Assembly: GCA_022113835.1 (NCBI GenBank)
Contig: JAILWY010000008.1
Location: 3,340,001-3,404,000, forward strand
Length of the DNA stretch: 64,000 nucleotides
Direction of reading: 5' to 3'
DNA from: Atopsyche davidsoni
Lineage: Eukaryota > Arthropoda > Insecta > Trichoptera > Hydrobiosidae
The translations under genes and the position numbers were made by a program. Each line of letters starts with the position of its first letter. Positions within the stretch are counted from its first letter, which is position 1. This document shows, one piece after another, positions 11,450-21,649 of the stretch. The notes under the pieces were generated by a model that worked only from the letters and a program-made list of their open reading frames with translations, was not told the origin of the DNA and ran no database searches.

Positions 11450-13480
11450 ATAAAAAAACTGATTTATTCTCATTTATTTTTTCTTCAGAAAATTTGTAGA
11501 TCTGTTGGAATCTATAAAATGAATGAAAAAAATTACGGGGTGTCTCTTGCACGAGTGATTTTCAGGCAATTCTGTAGAAGCCGGGGACTTGGCAGGCACC
11601 ACCGCAGCCAGGATGATGAAGAGGCTTTCGTTGCCACGACCAGAGAGCCTGTCTAGCCAATTTCAGCAGGTTCGGTTTATTAACGTTTTTGGGAGGTTTC
11701 TATCTCATAACCGTGAATTACTTACCATAACTACATTACACTCAACGTAGACGTGAAACTGTTAAATGTCTCATGTATGTGTACGTTTATCTTGCTTTTA
11801 GTGAACGCACCTAGGTTAATCGTATTTTAGCTGTCATGCGAGTAATTAAGCATACATTATTTCAACAGGTTTTAAATTACAAATAAAAAAATTAATAAAT
11901 ATTTTTATCCGGAAAATAGAGTCAAAGAGAAAGTAAAAAAGAATATATGAATTGTATCACAAGAGGTATTGTAAGCCGAATCGCACGAAAGCCAGGTGTT
12001 CCACAGATGATAAAATTAGTCTGAGGTGTAGTGTGTTGCCGTATCGCGTCATTGGCAACTTGTACGAAGGGTTAGAAGTCTCATGTAATGCCAATGCATC
12101 GTGGTGATAATGCATAGGAAATCGTCTCGGCTGTCGCTTTGCAGAAGAAACGACCTCAATACGAATACCGGCTGCTTGCCAAACGATTTATAAAAATATA
12201 ATACAATGTGGACTCAATATTTTTTTTTAAATTTTTAAGCACACTAATAAGAATGTGTAAATTCTCAAAGATGATTCATTTTCTATCGCACGTATATAAA
12301 AATATTTTAAGTATATAAAGCAAGTCTTCGTGAGAAAGCTTTTGTATTAAGCAGCACTAAAGTTGTTCATTTCTTATTTACTTTTAATTTTTTTTAATTT
12401 TCGTGCTTGTATTGCACAAAAGAAACGCTGTGTTTAATATTTGTTAATTTATTTTATGGAGATACACTCCAAGATACACCAAGCTAAAACGTTAACGTTA
12501 AAGTATTTTTATTTATTTATAATAAAAAAATAAATTTCATTTTGGTTGTTTTTTTATTTAATTTAAATTTTTTAACAAACGTATCAGATAATAAAGTAAA
12601 AATATAAATATAATATATTCTGAAACGTTAAATATTGTGTTTAAAAACAAATACGGCGTTACTTATATTAAGTACCTTCTTCAACGAGGCGACATTTTCC
12701 CCATTTCGGTGTCATTAATATTCATAATACAGCCTTTCTGTATTTAAACAACGGGTCTCTAAATAAAACCATCGGCATAAGCCCACTTACATAATTTATA
12801 ATGAAATATTTGCCATAGGTTTCCCTGAATACTTACAAAACACCGAAAGGGAAATTTACAGACCATATTGAAAGATATAAATTAAAAGAAGGATATAGTA
12901 ATAATTATATTTTCTTAAATATAAATATACCAACGAAATACACCGAATAAATTAATAACCGAAAATTGGAAGTGATATATTATTTACTACAGTATAAACA
13001 CAATCGGTTATTTTTTATGTTAAATAAATCTACACAAAAAACAGGTTTATTACGGGTTTTTAAATCCTGCCTGTGTTCAACAAAAATAATTAATGATTTG
13101 TTGTATCATATAAAATAATACGTAACCTTGAAGTACACTAAATATTTGATTCACTTAAAAAATATGTGTAATAATTTCAATATCGTAGCCTAGCGCATAC
13201 TTTATAAAATTTAAAAACTTAAAATACTATATTACGTATTTTGATTTTATGTATGTAAAAAAAATCCCTCTTTGACGTTTATTATGATTGGTTTTGGTTA
13301 TATTTTTCTGTATTAAAACATTCATTGATGTTTCAAAAGCTTGTATTGATTTTAAACTTACATTGTTTTCTAAAAAAATTATGATAGCCAGCAGCTCAAG
13401 ACTACCATTATTTTATAGTTTTTTTTATCTTCTTTATCGAGTGTACGACTTGAATCAAGACAAATAATTGTCGATACGTA
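11450..13480. other. AT-rich stretch, nothing recognised
   Basis: AT-rich DNA. 11.55-11.68 kb and 11.95-12.18 kb are somewhat GC-richer but give no frame or motif I can name. Confidence 0.5.
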
Positions 13481-13489
13481 ACAAAGTAG

Positions 13490-13722
13490 ACAGACAGGTT
13501 CTACATAATAATTCCCAGCACTCCATGTACCACCCCCGTGGCTGGTCCTGTAGGGGTGCTGATTTATTCTGAGGGACACCCAGCATCCATCTCGCCCCTT
13601 CGATAAACCACCGGCCAGTGAGCGAAGCCTCGCCCCTCTCCCCGCAATCTAAGGCTCTCGACTGGCAGTTAATCTCCAGTACTGACGGGGTGGGTTTCCA
13701 GAGATTAAGACCCGATAATGTC
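13490..13722. repeat. GC-rich block, probably a retroposon fragment
   Basis: Sharply bounded GC-rich insert in AT-rich DNA, open for 89 residues on the minus strand (13455-13724). The composition contrast and the phrase shared with 3.17-3.21 kb suggest a repeat rather than a host gene. Family not identified. Confidence 0.4.
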
Positions 13723-13954
13723 ATATATAATAATTACGCGTAATAGAAAGAGCCCTCGTCCAAGGGCGACGCAATCATTTCAGATATATTGTGTCTAAAC
13801 AAAACCATTTTTTTAAAAATTTTATTAGGTGTTTGGCTGAGTTTTTGTGTTCATATTCACGTCATATTGAGTAGTTAATTCACGCGTAGAGTTTCAGAAA
13901 GCTTAGAGCTTTAATACCGTAGCAATAAAACGTATAAACCCATTAAAGAACATC

Positions 13955-14190
13955 TATTAATAATACGGGTAACTTTTTATACCTTCTTCACGTTGAGACA
14001 TCATCAGATACAGAACAAAACAAAACAAAATGTTTTGTTCTGCATCTGTTTATGACCAAGTCTGTTTGTCGAAACTAGTCATGCTAAAACTATAATAAAC
14101 TCAAAGTGAAGAAAGTATAAAAAGTTACCCATATCATTAATAAAAAATGGATCTTCACCAAACAAATGCCTTGTCCCTCAACAAGATAAG
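13955..14190 (+). repeat. Hammerhead foldback repeat, family A copy 1
   Basis: Inverted arms at about 13955-13997 and 14100-14143 (ACTTTTTATACCTTCTTCAC and its complement) enclose a degenerate hammerhead. Inside is a smaller hairpin on an AACAAAACAAAAC/GTTTTGTTC sequence. The copy continues into the family tail, AATGGATCTTCACC...CCTTGTCCCTCAACAAGAT. Confidence 0.7.
14042..14084 (+). ncRNA. Degenerate hammerhead ribozyme, family A
   Basis: GCAT stem I, then CTGTTTA in place of CTGATGA (two core bases changed), a 3-bp stem II, GAAA, CTAG, TC and ATGC closing stem I. The core changes should abolish cleavage. Confidence 0.5.
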
Positions 14191-14794
14191 AACATCTATA
14201 TTATAATTGAACTAATATTTACTTCCATTAGAGAACAAAAGCTCTTAAAAGCTTGGCTTAAAAGTGACTCGGTTTTTTTTAGAAATATGGTGGAGAACTG
14301 AGCTTAGTAATTAAAACACTTGTCATAACACCACCAAAACAAAAAAAACTAGAAACATTGTTCATAAGAATTCGAGTAATAGAAATCATCGGTTCTCGAG
14401 TATTTGGCACGCAGTCAAAAGGGAAACGATTATTTTTAAAATATTAAGGCAAAGTAAACAAACAGTCAAGACAATTGTTTCAACACAATGAACGTAGTTA
14501 AAGAAGTTGAAACCATTTTTATTAAAAATATCATTGTAATAAAATTCACGATAAGAAGTGATAACTTGTGATTGAGATTTTTACTAAAAGAATTCTTATT
14601 TTATTTATATTACTTGTGGTCGGTACTTGATAACTTAAAAAAATCACAGTTTTTTCAAAATATAAAAAATTTAAATTTATTATTAAATATTAATTCAAGC
14701 ATGCAACTGCTAGTAAAGCATAATGCACGCAAGAATATTTTTGTTTTAAAATCTAGAAACCTTTGTACAATCTGAAAGGACTTATTCATAGGAT

Positions 14795-15005
14795 AATGCC
14801 ACAGCGCACGGGGCCTTAAGCCCTGAGCTGGCTCAGTCCATCCACACGGGAGGCTTCTTTACTTTTAGGCTTTCAGATTAATGCGGTTCTGGCGGGGCCG
14901 CCCAGCTGTTTCCGGTCGGGGTGCGTAAGGGTAGGGCTGCGTTCCCGACTGATAATGATCAGTCTAAGTCTACCATAAATACCACAAGTGGGCGTGTCAT
15001 GTTAT
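14795..15005. repeat. GC-rich block, unknown repeat
   Basis: About 200 bp of GC-rich DNA in AT-rich flanks (GGCGGGGCCGCCCAGCTG and similar), no frame longer than its length, no known motif. Confidence 0.3.
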
Positions 15006-15149
15006 CCCACTATTGTGTCCTACTGAATTAATTGCAAATTTGGATGGATTTTCATATGAAAAGGTTCTTATGTTTATTCAAATTTTATAAAAATATTATT
15101 ATATTAACGTTTTGGGGATTTGAACGACCTGAAGATCCACTGCACTATT

Positions 15150-15245
15150 TTCCCCATAAAAAACCACGAATACTGGCTCAGCATGAGTATATGCTCAGTG
15201 AAATGGTCGCCAACCACCTTTGAGAAAAAACACTTGATGAAGAAG
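15150..15245 (+). repeat. Family G repeat, 3' part
   Basis: Matches the 3' part of the 29.94 kb copy: CATGAGTATATGCTCAGT, AATGGTCGCCAA, CACTTGATGAAGAAG. The mariner at 15285 lies 40 bp downstream. Confidence 0.7.
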
Positions 15246-15284
15246 TGGATTCGCTGGTTTTTTTTTAACAATAATATCACAGTA

Positions 15285-15827
15285 TACGAAGGCGGTCCGA
15301 TATGCACTTAGCCTACAAATAAAAAAACCAAAATTTTGGAAAAGGGGCGATTTATTTCTCAAAATAGTCTCCTTTTTGCTCGATACACTTGACCCAGGGA
15401 TGCTCCAACTACTTTAACCCATCTGAAAAATACGTCTGCAAAGTAGGCCTCCGTGGCGGCGATGACCTCCTCATTCGACATAAATTTTTCAAGTTATCCT
15501 CTGTGATAGCCATTTTCAGGGCACCAGGGCGTTGCTCATCAAAAACCGACGTGCGACCATCTTGAAACTCATTAAACAAATTTTTGACAGTCGCCATCGA
15601 AGGAGAAGAGTCACCGTGCACAGCATCCAAGCGTTCTTTGATTTCGCTGCACGATTTCCCTTCCAAAAACAAGAATCGAATCACCGACCGATATTGCTCT
15701 TTTTCCATTTTGGGGTGAAATTTTGACAGTAGCCGTCTACGAGAATGTACTACACGATAGTAAATCTCTCTTGCGATACTAGCACCATCGGGCGGTGAGG
15801 CTAAGTACTTATCAGACCGCCCTCGTA
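15285..15827 (-). mobile_element. Mariner element, internally deleted (M1)
   Basis: 543-bp Tc1/mariner-superfamily element with terminal repeats TACGAAGGCGGTCC... and, inverted, TACGAGGGCGGTCTGATAAG. A TA lies at the left; the right TA has decayed to GA. It keeps the N-terminal third of the transposase and a scrap of the C-terminus. It is the same family as the element at 26.2 kb, which keeps the opposite half. Confidence 0.9.
15409..15708 (-). pseudogene. Mariner transposase, N-terminal HTH part only
   Basis: Starts MEKEQYRSVIRFLFLEGKSC and runs through a helix-turn-helix region (SPSMATVKNLFNEFQDGRTS, DEQRPGALK). After ITEDNLKNL it jumps to the C-terminal piece in a shifted frame (...YFSDGLK). 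The full catalytic region is deleted. A complete mariner transposase is about 340-350 residues; this has about 75 genuine N-terminal ones. Confidence 0.88.
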
Positions 15828-16631
15828 GATATTTAGTTATTTAGTTCACGCCAGGTTCAGTTTGGTAAAAATTGATTTACACTTATATCAATGCGAATAT
15901 TATTTTATTGAAAAATATGCGATTGTTTATTATAACGTTTCAGGCTATTAAAATAAAAAAACAACACCCCCATTGTAGTTATTTGATAATTTCACCATCA
16001 TGAATACAAATTGCACAGTAGCCCACATTTACTTCCCCCATGGCGGCTGATGCTCCATTAATCTGCGCTGAATAAATTACAAAATTCATTTTTCAGTGCA
16101 GCGAAGAGATGGACGCTCATTAGCTTTAAAATGGCGTAAATTTGCATCATAAATGCATTGCATGCAGATATATCACTTTTGTTGCTCACCGCCTCTCGCC
16201 TTTCAAAAGCTTTTCATGTTAATATACCTCATTTTTCAAAGCTTTTTTTTAATAGCTTTTATGAACAAAAATCTAAAAAAAAACAACCCTCTACTTTATT
16301 ATAGTGAGATTACATATATATATATTTTTTTATTAATTCACCCTTCTCTCCTGAATATCAATTGAGTAAGATTCAAAATATAAATTGATAACGAGTTTGA
16401 GGTATGAAAATACAATGGAATTTTAAATTAAATATTTATAATTGGATACACTTTTAATGTATGTGCATAGTACTGCATGCATTAGGGACGCATTAACCGC
16501 TGGCCCACTAGACTATTAATGGCCTCACCCGGCATTACACGGACTAAAACCACTGCTGAGTTCTATGGTCAGATGTGTCATCAGCAATAGCATACATGAA
16601 ATTAGTTTCATTCCTAACGTATATATAATAA

Positions 16632-16634
<3 letters not shown>

Positions 16635-16694
<60 letters not shown>

Positions 16695-16715
16695 ATATAT
16701 ATATATATATATATA
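16635..16715. repeat. TA microsatellite
   Basis: TA run at 16635-16692, broken by CC, then AT repeats to 16715. It directly abuts the hammerhead at 16724. Confidence 0.95.
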
Positions 16716-16723
16716 TTTTTTTT

Positions 16724-16767
16724 GCATGACTAGTTTCGACCAAACAGACTAGGTCATCATCAGATGC
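16724..16767 (-). ncRNA. Hammerhead ribozyme motif, family A copy 2
   Basis: On the minus strand: GCAT (stem I), CTGATGA core, extra T, GACC...GGTC stem II with a 10-nt loop, GAAA, palindrome CTAG, TC cleavage site, ATGC pairing with GCAT. Core bases intact; 44 nt. TA microsatellites lie on both sides. Confidence 0.75.
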
Positions 16768-16803
16768 ATAATTAAATATAACTAAACTAATTTTGCATGA
16801 CTA

Positions 16804-16916
<113 letters not shown>

Positions 16917-17040
16917 AAAAAATTATATTAACTTATACCTCAATCTTTCGTATAAGTGAGTTAGGAATTTTTAGTAATAAGGATGTGTATCGATCGTGCA
17001 ACCAAAAAAACTTAGCACGTTATGATAAATTTTATCATAA

Positions 17041-17285
17041 TTATAATGATAAAGGTAACTTTGTATTCTTTCTTTACTTTGAGTTTATTATCAGATGCAT
17101 AACTAAACTAGTCATGCGAAATTAGTTTAGTCATATTTAATTATGCATCTGATGATGACCTAGTCTGTTCGGTCGAAACTAGTCATGCAAAAAATATAAT
17201 AAACTCAAAGTAAAGAAAGAATGCAATGTTACCTTTATCATTATAATAATGGATCTTCACCAATCAAATGCCTTATCCCTCAACA
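17041..17285 (+). repeat. Hammerhead foldback repeat, family A copy 3 (best copy)
   Basis: Left arm 17041-17090 and right arm 17199-17250 are reverse complements (AACTTTGTATTCTTTCTTTA against the matching strand). Between them lies an intact hammerhead and, at 17090-17140, an extra partial unit with CTAGTCATGC, the hammerhead 3' end. That suggests a shortened tandem pair. It ends with the family tail TGGATCTTCACCAATCAAAT and CCTCAACAAGA. Confidence 0.8.
17145..17188 (+). ncRNA. Hammerhead ribozyme motif, family A copy 3 (intact)
   Basis: GCAT 17145-17148 pairs with ATGC 17185-17188 (stem I). CTGATGA 17149-17155 and GAAA 17175-17178 form the core. GACC/GGTC (17057+100 to 17060+100 with 17171-17174) make stem II; a T at 17156 sits between core and stem II. 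CTAG 17179-17182 replaces a looped stem III, and TC (17183-17184) completes the GUC site, with cleavage expected after 17184. A self-complementary CUAG implies stem III forms between two molecules, as described for Penelope-type hammerheads. Confidence 0.8.
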
Positions 17286-17539
17286 AGAATAAATTATATC
17301 TTATATAAATTGCTAGTTAATGACTAATTTTTAACTGTATGCGTTTTTGCAATTCAAGGGTTTTGAGCAAATGTGGAGTAATTTTATAGATTACACAAAA
17401 CATTTGCAGTGAAGCTTGTTTTGTTTGAAATATTTTTGTCTATCAATCTTTACGCGAATCAATTATATTATTATTTGTGTAATTTGTGCAATTGCATCAT
17501 GTACTCGGCAGTGTATTATTTCATTCAATATTATCTATA

Positions 17540-17700
17540 TTTTTATATTCGCACCGGATGTGCGCGGCACACATAACGGCCACGCACATCCGGTGTGTCC
17601 CGGACATCCGGCGGCGACAGCGCGGGCGGAATCGACAAATCGATAGGGGTAGGTCCGAAGCCTCCATCGAGTCCCGCGTACCTAAATCACCGTACCAAAT
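17540..17700. other. GC-rich block with inverted repeat
   Basis: Holds GCACCGGATGTGCG... and CGCACATCCGGTG, reverse complements about 25 nt apart, then GTCCCGGACATCCGG. Function unknown; may be a regulatory palindrome or a repeat. Confidence 0.35.
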
Positions 17701-18099
17701 TGTATTAATTTTGCAAAAGGGAACATTCAGATGTGTTACACGGCTCATTAGGGTAGCCATCAACAAATATGACACAGCCTCAATGCATTAAACTTCTATC
17801 AAACTTCTGTCACACGAGATAGAGAATTTCTGAATGCTCCACGGCTGAAATCCTGAAAAATATAAATAAAATAAAACTTTGATTTTTTTATTCAAAATAC
17901 CTTTTTTTTGCAGAGAAGCCTGATGTCGATTTCACTGAAAATATCTCTATCAAAGATCAGTCTTATTCATTCGACTGTACTCCAAACTATCTTCCAACTA
18001 AACTTAAAGCTGCAGTAGATTAAATTAAGTTATAGAAAAATATGTAAGCGATGGTAAAAATAAAATATATTTATTGAATACCCATCATTCACATAATGA

Positions 18100-18688
18100 A
18101 GGCAGTTGCTTCCGGCCTTTTAATTGCCTGTGGTGTCCAAACGGACCATTACCTGGCGAAATCGTGTCATTTAATTAATTTAATTGTCACTTTATTTATC
18201 TATGTCGAAAGTTGATTTTTTTACAGAATATTAAAAAAACTATAAATTATATTTTCCTATTTTTTATTATTTAATTAACGTCCATTTTCAGGGTAAAAGA
18301 AAACCATGAAGATGTTGAAAAATTGGATAAAATGACGACTTTTCAAAACCAAAGTATGTTAAAGGTTTTATTTTTTTTAATTTTTAAAATAATATATCGC
18401 ACAGGGTTTATATTCACTTTTTTAATTCCAATTAAAAAAAATACTTTTAAATATTTAAGACTCTTGGAAAAGGGACATGACGAATCTCCAAATTCCTACA
18501 CTTTAATCGGAAAAACACATATTTATCATATTAATAGTAAATTTATAATAAATAAAAAAATATTCTGATCGGAAAAAAAGGTGAATCTTACTTTTTGCAT
18601 TTAAATATTTTTGATTGGTGCAGTCGATTTTCCGCAAAACGGACTAGAAAATGATAAAAAAACTCGATTATGGGACCTAGACCCTTAA
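18100..18688 (-). mobile_element. TTAA-MITE copy 3, one terminus replaced
   Basis: Right terminus intact (CTAGACCCTTAA). On the left the usual TTAAGGGTCTTGCT terminus is missing. In its place is GCAGTTGCTTCCGGCCTTTT followed by AATTGCCTGTGGTGTCC, whose near-identical reverse occurs at 56741-56787 beside the Dpr exon. Confidence 0.75.
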
Positions 18689-18699
18689 GAGATTGATTT

Positions 18700-21540
18700 G
18701 TAATGTACTCATAAAAGTTAAATTTGTTATGTAAATAGCACAATGCGTTATTTAAAATAAAAATTGCGGATTTTCGCGCTAGTATATTGAAGGTGATTTT
18801 TTTTCTAATTTAACTCAATAATGGGGAAATAAAATTAAAAAGTGTTGCGTTTTTGTGGTGTAATAAATAAGGGAAAACGTGAATTACGAAAGAATTCAGG
18901 AACGAGGGAAATGTAGGGGATGCTGTAGTTTAATTAAAAGTGATATAAAAAGGGAGTTTTATTCTGTTTAAACGAAATGCTTCTTTCAGCTATGTAAAGG
19001 GAATATCGACTGAATGGTGCATTTTCTTATTTTTTTATTGAAGATATTCAGCACTTTACAAATATAAACGATTGCTTGGAACAATTTTATTTTTATAACA
19101 AATATATTTTTAAGTTATTTATAGCCTTAAAATTAAGGCCAAAACGGCTTGACACCCAATAAACGAATTCACCAAAAACAACAAGAACCTACAGACATTA
19201 AAAAATTTAACCTGTCTGTTTATGATTAAAGTAGTTTTCTCAATATTACACATAACCATATTTTGCTTAAAGATGCCATCTTAGCATATTTGCGAAACTA
19301 GTCGCGTCTATAAATAAAAAATCGAAACATTACTTAATATATTATTTTAATAAAAATACTATGAAGGGATTCCACCGCGAATTTACTGTCAAAAATATTA
19401 AATTAAAAAATATTATATAAAAAATATGCGCCAGAAACAAAACTGCCTTATATATTTTAAAAGGTTTAATTGCAATTTTTTTTTAATTTTAATTATAATT
19501 TATAATATAATGTAAATTAATAGTGCGTTTTCACGTGTCCATTACGCCCGATGAATATTATTTGACTATCATAATGGGTGATTGAGTCCATTTTCTATCG
19601 AGTTTTGTGGGATAACGGTGAATATCGTAAAATCTGTATTATTTATTCACGATGAGGGTGCATTATTCCGATTGGAATTATCAAATGCGTACGCACAGTC
19701 TGACTTTGTGTGATAAATGAAACAAAACTTTGTGCAATCAGTTACACACGAATAGTTTTTATCGGTGGTCTGGGGATGAAATAATATTCAATAGATTAAT
19801 ATTGAAAATTGACTTTTGCTTTGAAATTTTGATAATAATGAAAAATTTATCAATATTTTGTTTTTTTTTTTATGAAAAAATAATTATAATAAAATAAAGT
19901 AAGCATCAAAGTCGAAATTTTATAAAAATAATTATAAAGTAATGTTATCAAAATGTATATAATTATGAAGATTTCGTCAATTACCGAATCTGTTTTTGAT
20001 TCATATTATATTTTCACATGAAAAAAAATGTTTTAGTAATAAATAAAATAATTCATAGTAAATTTTTCCGTAGTCTGTATTTATTCTAATATGCGTTGAA
20101 CATTATTATACAAATATTTACAATATTCTATAATATTTTTAACTGAGACATGATAATACAAAATGAGTACATTTATTTCAGTAGTTTTTTTTTTTTTTAC
20201 ATAAGTTTATAACTAGTATACAGGAAGTATTTAAAGTATTGAGACATATTAAAGGATTATTTATTTCTTACAGTAAACTTAGTATACAATTAGACGTATT
20301 TGGCATTTTTATACAGGGTGGACATGACGTGATGACAAAATAGTTATGTATTTTTTTTATAAATCATTCATAACAATGATACGTATACATAATATTAAAA
20401 ATAATTGCGAATTTAATAAATTCGAATATAAATTAAAATTTATTTACAATTATTAGCTGCGGTGTTTTGAATACCTATACAATGATTATTTATAAAATTT
20501 AAATATATATTAATTCATGCGTTAAACTTAATACGTTAACGTAAATATTTTATTTAAAATAGCAGCAAACAATAAAAAATAATAGTGTAAAATAGTTTTA
20601 TTTACATTTTCATTCAAAATGTTAAAAACATAGAAATGCTACATTAAAGTCATAAAACAACTCGTGTGTAATAATTTTTGTGCGAGATATTTTTAGTTCT
20701 GCGCAAATATTACCAGACGCTTTGTAAACAAGCGAGGGGTTGATCGAAAAGTTCGTGCCAATTTTCAGTAGGTGGAATAGGGGTATGTCTCTTTCTCTTA
20801 TTCATCACACTGTCACCTGTTCTAACCTAACCTAACCCAACCCTTAAAAAAGTAAAGGGTAAAACTAACTTTTGTTCATCTTGTATTCCTTGAAAACTGT
20901 ATGAAAACACACTAACAAAACCAAAATGAATTCATTTAATTTTTTTGAAGCTTTCGCCTTTCAATGACTTCGATGGACTATAAAAATAACTAAAAGTACT
21001 TACAGATTTATATTTACACAATAAACGTGGAGTATTACAAATTAAGTCCTTTTGTCGGGAATGTGATAAAAATAAAACTAAAACGTCGTCGAGGATAAGT
21101 GCCGAGAAAAATAAAGAGAATGTATCTTTGTAGCATCGAGGCGCATTTATATGGGATTTTTAAATTTTAAAGGATACACTATATATACAAAATACAAAAA
21201 ATTCAGTAAATTACAGATAATGAGTATTATTTCTAATGAAAAAAATATTTAAAATTGATGAAGTAGTAACACCTAGTAATTATTTTACAACCACATTGAA
21301 TTTTATTTAAAATTATTTTCATATTTGCACATGGAGTCTTCATAAACCATTCTACTTAACACTACATATTCTTAAACTTCAAACCAAAATTAACTTAAAC
21401 TTAAAGCCTTACTCCCTCAAAACCTGAAGGCTTCGATTTCTTCACGTATACTTTTTATGAATATGTAATTAACACACATGTGTTCATTGATTTTTTTTTG
21501 GCTTCTGTCGTTATAAGAAATGCTGCGTTCTTGAGTGTTT
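18700..21540. other. AT-rich stretch, little recognised
   Basis: Mostly AT-rich, possibly unique DNA. 19.53-19.72 kb is a little GC-richer. At 20.74 kb GATCGAAAAGTTCGTGCCA resembles a mariner terminus but has no partner nearby. Confidence 0.4.
19264..19306 (+). ncRNA. Very degenerate hammerhead-like motif
   Basis: TGC/GCG stem I, TTAAAGA in place of CTGANGA, extra T, short GC/GC stem II, GAAA, CTAG, TC. The order of parts matches the other copies but three core positions differ. Confidence 0.3.
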
Positions 21541-21542
21541 GA

Positions 21543-21640
21543 CTGTGTTTTTAATTTAAATTTCTGACGTTTCGATCTCGGTAATGAGGCCATCTTCAGA
21601 GATTTGAACGGGATCGAAACGTCTAAAAATTTCACATAAT
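21543..21640 (-). repeat. Hammerhead foldback repeat, family B
   Basis: Inverted segments AATTTCTGACGTTTCGATCT (left) and GGATCGAAACGTCTAAAAAT (right) flank the hammerhead. Both arms carry the GAAACGTC end, one on each strand. Confidence 0.6.
21563..21602 (-). ncRNA. Hammerhead ribozyme motif, family B
   Basis: On the minus strand: TCT/AGA stem I, CTGAAGA (fits CUGANGA), extra T, GGCCTC/GAGATC stem II with one mismatch and one wobble around ATTACC, then GAAACGTC. ACGT is the palindrome replacing stem III. Sequence is unrelated to family A outside the core. Confidence 0.65.
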
Positions 21641-21649
21641 ATCCAAGAG

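Noticed and set aside
16525..16743. Open frame of Ile/Tyr repeats
   Set aside because: It is only the TA microsatellite read as protein.
20321..20345. ACAGGGTGGACATG as a Tc1-type terminus
   Set aside because: No inverted partner nearby and the match ends after eight bases.
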